A stretch of 64,000 nucleotides of DNA. Origin: Bacillota bacterium (GTDB taxonomy: Bacteria; Bacillota; DSM-12270; Thermacetogeniales; Thermacetogeniaceae). Each line of letters begins with the position of its first letter. Positions within the stretch are counted from its first letter, which is position 1. Shown piece after piece: positions 61,007 to 64,000 of the stretch. The stretch is taken from assembly GCA_013177945.1 (NCBI GenBank), contig JABLXW010000013.1, positions 62,001-126,000 of the forward strand. Direction: 5' to 3'. Made by a program: the position numbers and the translations under genes. Under the pieces are notes generated by a model. That model saw nothing but the letters and a program-made list of their open reading frames with translations, was not told where the DNA came from and did no database searches.

Positions 61007-61347
61007 ACGAGGTGGAAACCTATATTCCTGAACGCGGTGATCTTGTCTGGCTCCGGTTCGATCCTCAGGCAGGACATGAGCAAGCCGGAAGGCGGCCGGC
61101 GCTGGTAATTTCCCCGCAGCTTTATAACGGTAAGGTGGGGCTGGCCCTTTTCTGTCCTGTTACTGCAAAGGCGAAGGGCTATCCTTTTGAAGTAGAGATA
61201 CCTGCCGGTTTAAAGATTACAGGAGTGATCCTGGCAGACCAGGTAAAAAGTCTTGACTGGCGGGCACGGGATGCACAATTTGCCTGCAAGGTCCCGGCAG
61301 GGGTGATAGCAGAAGTTCAGGCTAAACTTCAGCTGTTGATTTCCTGA
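61000..61347 (+). CDS. MazF/PemK-family mRNA interferase toxin
   Basis: 115 residues with PERGDLVWLRFDPQAGHEQAGRRPALVIS, the standard PemK/MazF start, then LFCPVTAKAKGYPFEVEIP and GVILADQVKSLDWRARDAQF. The residues usual for RNA cleavage (Arg in HEQAGRRP and Thr in PVTAKAKGYPFE) are present, so it is probably active. Toxin of the pair with the upstream antitoxin. Such modules are often carried in degenerate or mobile regions. Confidence 0.93.
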   Translation: MVNEVETYIPERGDLVWLRFDPQAGHEQAGRRPALVISPQLYNGKVGLALFCPVTAKAKGYPFEVEIPAGLKITGVILADQVKSLDWRARDAQFACKVPAGVIAEVQAKLQLLIS

Positions 61348-61440
61348 CCCACTACTGTGCTTGTAGCCCGTCCATTGCTTCCCTCTTTTTTCCTGCCCCG
61401 CTTCTTTGCCCACCGGGTTTTTCACCCGCCTGATGCTTAT

Positions 61441-61579
61441 GGGAATTCCTTCATCTCCTGGATTTGCGCCGGCACGGCCACCGCTTCCGGGGGCGGGGAT
61501 CGGCCTGACCGCCAGGTGCGCCGAAATGGGCGGAGCCGATCTCATCGGCATCTACAGCACCGCCCACTGGATTTGGTGA
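61441..61579 (+). pseudogene. Remnant of a TIM-barrel signal-transduction (PEP-hydrolase-like) protein
   Basis: One frame gives RPPLPGAGIGLTARCAEMGG, ADLIGIYSTAHWIW, stop at 61577-61579. This resembles the start of TIM-barrel proteins with GAGxGxxAxCxExGGxDLIxIYNSG. No upstream start or downstream continuation is present. It lies in a 340-bp gap between mazF and the agr-like operon that otherwise shows nothing. Confidence 0.4.
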
Positions 61580-61689
61580 GTAACAATTTGCTCATTTATA
61601 CAGGAAATTGCCAGGAGATGGCGAAATATCCACTAAGACATTCGGCTCCCGGGGGGGCGGGGAGCGCCGGGAGAAAAGAGGCCTTGCTG

Positions 61690-62196
61690 ATGGACAGGAT
61701 GCCCTTTTACCTGGTGGTGTTTCATTCCATTCCGGAAACAGCCATCCTTATTTCTCTGGGTTTAATCTTAACCGGATATAAGCCGAAGCTGAAAAGCGTT
61801 CTGGTCATTGCTTCTCTTGAATCGTTAGTTTCCTTCCTGATCCGCAGCCTGCCGCTACTCCCCGGAGTCAATGTTTTCCTGCAGCTGCCCGTTTTGATCG
61901 TCTTAACGGCCTGCTGCTGCGGCCTGAGTTTGCTGGATGCGGCACTTGCCTCTCTGCTCGGCCTGGTCGTGTTAGCGCTGACGGAAACGGCGTTTAATTT
62001 TCTGATTTCTGCAGTTAGCGGGATTGCCGTCCGGCAGGCCCTTGAGGATCCCCTGCTGCGGGTGTTGTTCCCACTTCCCGAGTTTGTTTTTCTAACAGGA
62101 GCAGTGTTGATCTTGAGGCGATACAATTTAACTCTTTTCGATCTTCAGGAACTGAAGAATCTGGAGCAGTTGAAAGGTGATGAAAAAAAACAATAA
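61690..62196 (+). CDS. Membrane protein of the agr-like operon (possible sensor half)
   Basis: 168 residues with about five transmembrane segments (roughly 5-25, 35-55, 62-95, 98-118, 125-148) and a charged C-terminus (ELKNLEQLKGDEKKQ). It has no enzymatic motif. It overlaps the histidine-kinase gene by about 17 bp, so the two are translationally coupled; with the kinase's own two membrane segments it would add up to an AgrC-like polytopic receptor. A receptor role is inferred. ATG 61690 follows GGGAGAAAAGAGG. Confidence 0.65.
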   Translation: MDRMPFYLVVFHSIPETAILISLGLILTGYKPKLKSVLVIASLESLVSFLIRSLPLLPGVNVFLQLPVLIVLTACCCGLSLLDAALASLLGLVVLALTETAFNFLISAVSGIAVRQALEDPLLRVLFPLPEFVFLTGAVLILRRYNLTLFDLQELKNLEQLKGDEKKQ

Positions 62197-63043
62197 CTTA
62201 TTTGTCGTCTTAACCATATTGATTTTCGCTGTAATCCTGGTAACTTTGGGGTTTTATCTTGAACGCCTGGTTGAAATCGGCCATGTGGTTTCCTCCGAAA
62301 TAGCAGTTGCTGTCATTAATGCGGCGATTTTCACCATAGTGCTGTTCTTTCTCGTCATCTTAAGGAAGATGTTCTTACTGGAGAGGCACGAGAAATTCCT
62401 GAAGGTGAAAGAAATTTATATCGAGCATCTCCGGGAACTTGTCAGAGTGACGAGGGCCCAGAGGCATGATTTCGTCAATCACCTGCAGGTCGTTTACGCT
62501 TTGCTGAAGACCGGCAAAATCGAGCAGGCGCAGAGGTATATCGAAAACCTTTATCATGATGTCCGGATATCCGGGGAGATCCTGCGGGTGAATATCCCGG
62601 AGCTGGCGGCCCTGTTGCTGGTAAAGATGGGCATTGCCTCATTAAAGAACATCTCCTTCACTATCGAAGTCGATGCGAACCTGAGTACGCTCCGGCTGAG
62701 GCCCCTCGATTTGAACACGTTGGTCGGAAATCTGGTGGATAATGCCTTCGAGGCCGTCGAGTCTTTAGCTGCGGATAAAAGGACGGTTGCCCTGAGAATA
62801 TTCGAGGCCGGCAGGCATTTTGTCTTTCAGACCGTCAATCCCGGTTTTATTGAGAAGGAACTCAGGGACAAAATATTTGAGCCGGGCTTTTCCACCAGGT
62901 CCGGCAATAGGGGATTCGGCCTGGCTTCCGTCAGGTCGGTGGTCGATAAAAACGGGGGGAAAATCCTGGTGAGCAGCTTCAAGGACCGGGGGACGAAGTT
63001 CACCGTGATTTTCCCTAAACAACAAAGGGGAAGGGGGCGGTAG
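62180..63043 (+). CDS. Sensor histidine kinase, SpoOB/AgrC type
   Basis: 287 residues: two N-terminal transmembrane segments (about 6-28, 38-62), then a SpoOB-type dimerisation/phosphorylation helix with RAQRHDFVNHLQVVYALLKTGK (phospho-acceptor His) and a HATPase_c domain with the N-box LVDNAFEAVES, and the G-boxes FEPGFSTRSGNRGFGLASV. These features are those of AgrC and DcuS/CitA-like kinases. It overlaps the membrane-protein gene upstream, and agrB follows 2 bp downstream. GTG 62177 is an alternative start. Confidence 0.88.
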   Translation: MKKNNNLFVVLTILIFAVILVTLGFYLERLVEIGHVVSSEIAVAVINAAIFTIVLFFLVILRKMFLLERHEKFLKVKEIYIEHLRELVRVTRAQRHDFVNHLQVVYALLKTGKIEQAQRYIENLYHDVRISGEILRVNIPELAALLLVKMGIASLKNISFTIEVDANLSTLRLRPLDLNTLVGNLVDNAFEAVESLAADKRTVALRIFEAGRHFVFQTVNPGFIEKELRDKIFEPGFSTRSGNRGFGLASVRSVVDKNGGKILVSSFKDRGTKFTVIFPKQQRGRGR

Positions 63044-63044
63044 C

Positions 63045-63712
63045 ATGCCGACCATCCACGGACTGGCAGAAAAAGCCGCGGGTTACATCGTCCGCGAGCT
63101 GGGGAGCGACAGGCAAAAAGAGGGCATGCTGGTCTTCGGCCTGGAGCTGCTGCTGGGCTCGGCTCTGGAGTTTGCCCTGATCATGGCGCTGGCCTGTCTC
63201 TTCGGAATATTCCGGGAGACCCTGATCCTGGTTTTAACTGCAGGGACCCTGCGCCTGGTTTCCGGGGGCGAGCACTGCCAAGGGTATTACCGCTGTCTGA
63301 TCGGGGGGACGGTCTTCTTTTTACTGATGGGCTGGCTGGTTAAGTGGCTGAAGTCCGCTATTGCTTTCCAGGGCCTTATTTTGTTAATGATAATTACCTT
63401 CATAGCGGTTATCGCGATCATTGGAAGTATGCCCCCGGGGAAACGGAAAACAAGCCGCTGACCGAAGCGGAGAGGGTCAGAGGCAGAAGGCTGTCTTTTG
63501 CAGTTGCCGGAATTTTCTTTGCCGTGGTGATTCTGCTGTTAATTCATAAAGCCGATCAAGCGTACGTGCTTCCGGTAATCGTTGGTGTATTATGTCAAAG
63601 CTTTACCCTCACCCCGTGGGGATACCGGTTTATCAGGTGGGTTGACGCCATGTTGAATTTCAGGGATCAAGGTGGTGTCGACAGTGGGCCTGAGGGTGCT
63701 GATAGCCGATGA
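63045..63712 (+). pseudogene. agrB: AgrB-type accessory gene regulator protein, frameshifted
   Basis: AgrB is the membrane cysteine protease that processes and cyclises AgrD. Frame 1 holds AEKAAGYIVRELGSDRQKEG through the catalytic site RLVSGGEHCQGYYRC (His and Cys both present), ending after IAIIGSMPPG. The rest continues in another frame: WKYAPGETENKPLTEAER, then VLCQSFTLTPWGYRFI, to a stop at 63712. One lost T in ATTTGG near 63421 explains the break. The overall length of about 220 residues would be normal. No slippery site is seen. Either a real disabling mutation or a sequence error. Confidence 0.85.
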
Positions 63713-64000
63713 CAACCCGGCTACCGCAGCGTACTTGAAGAGGGTGATCGAAGAGGTGCCTGGGGTCGAAGTGATTTCCATCGCCGGGGACGGCAAGGAG
63801 ACCATCAGGCAGGTGGAAATTTATCAGCCCGATGTGGTGTTTCTGGATATCGATATGCCGGGAATGAACGGATTGGATGCAGCCAGGGAGCTGGCAGAAA
63901 TGCAGCCGGGCCTCTTTTTCGTTTTCGCCACCGCCTTTCCCGATTTCGCCCTGGAAGCGTTTGAGCTGTATTCCTTTGACTACATTTTAAAGCCTTTCGA
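63675..64000 (+). CDS. Response regulator receiver domain, agr-type operon (cut by window edge)
   Basis: The visible 108 residues are a complete-looking receiver: LRVLIADDNPATAAYLKRV (acidic pocket), DVVFLDIDMPGMNG (phospho-acceptor Asp), ATAFPDFALEAFELYSFDYILKPF (Thr, Phe/Tyr switch and Lys). The long FDYILKPF end is typical of LytTR-family (AgrA, LytR) regulators, but the DNA-binding domain lies outside. GTG 63675 overlaps the end of the agrB frame; GTG 63684 is an alternative start. Confidence 0.85.
   Translation, partial: MSTVGLRVLIADDNPATAAYLKRVIEEVPGVEVISIAGDGKETIRQVEIYQPDVVFLDIDMPGMNGLDAARELAEMQPGLFFVFATAFPDFALEAFELYSFDYILKPF

Noticed and set aside
1-64000. CRISPR arrays, rRNA, tRNA genes or insertion sequences
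   Set aside because: No regularly spaced repeats, no cloverleaf-like runs with CCA ends and no transposase motifs were seen on reading.

Overview
The window reads as chromosome of an anaerobic, endospore-forming member of the Clostridia (Firmicutes), of moderately high GC, most like the Peptococcaceae/Thermoanaerobacterales type. The reasons are a complete division/cell-wall (dcw) cluster running directly into spoIIGA-sigE-sigG-spoIIR, the pro-sigma-E leader, a ylm cluster with sepF, oxygen-sensitive enzymes (class III ribonucleotide reductase and activase, a PflX-type radical SAM protein), a meso-DAP-type MurE, many TTG/GTG starts behind strong Shine-Dalgarno sites, and T-box and cobalamin-riboswitch control. 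The exact species is not determined.

Layout. 1-2.7 kb: the tail of a cobalamin riboswitch with terminator in front of cobT, then a cation-diffusion-facilitator gene behind a multi-hairpin leader that could be a NiCo riboswitch, then a LapA-like gene. 2.7-9.5 kb: relA/spoT, dtd, a metallo-hydrolase, hisS, aspS and a 6S RNA. 9.5-16.1 kb: a membrane-anchored ClpP-class protease, phenylacetate-CoA ligase plus a double-ACT protein, a divergently read pflX, an M28 peptidase, a MetE/UROD-like protein, a DUF1858 redox protein and a small membrane protein. 16.2-34.8 kb: the dcw cluster (mraZ, rsmH, ftsL, spoVD, murE, murF, mraY, murD, spoVE/ftsW, murG, murC, murB, murA, ftsQ, ftsA, ftsZ). 34.8-38.2 kb: the sporulation sigma-factor block. 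38.2-46.4 kb: ylmC, nrdR-nrdD-nrdG with two NrdR boxes, pgeF, an HMA metallochaperone, an HlyD-like protein, yggS, sepF, proC, yggT, yggU. 46.5-56.8 kb: a repeat-containing disordered protein, a macB-like pseudogene, T-box-ileS, ACT and UPF0210 genes, a nitroreductase, a DksA-like protein, a glycosyltransferase, lspA and rluD.

From about 57.7 kb the character changes. Gene density drops, there are several broken genes (an AbiEii-type nucleotidyltransferase and its upstream partner, a TIM-barrel remnant), one AT-rich gene, and a mazEF-like toxin-antitoxin pair. In and beside this decayed stretch lie the parts of an agr-type peptide quorum-sensing system: an AgrD-like propeptide preceded by three direct repeats at 20-21 bp pitch (as expected for LytTR regulators), and 3.5 kb further on a membrane sensor protein, an SpoOB-type histidine kinase, an agrB that is frameshifted, and the start of a response regulator cut by the window edge. 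The AgrD propeptide has Arg (CGC) exactly where the thiolactone Cys (TGC) is expected. Together with the broken agrB this suggests a signalling system that has lost its signal but keeps its receptor, or an unusual peptide. This is the most interesting part of the window.

All product calls rest on reading of motifs, lengths and context; no database search was run.
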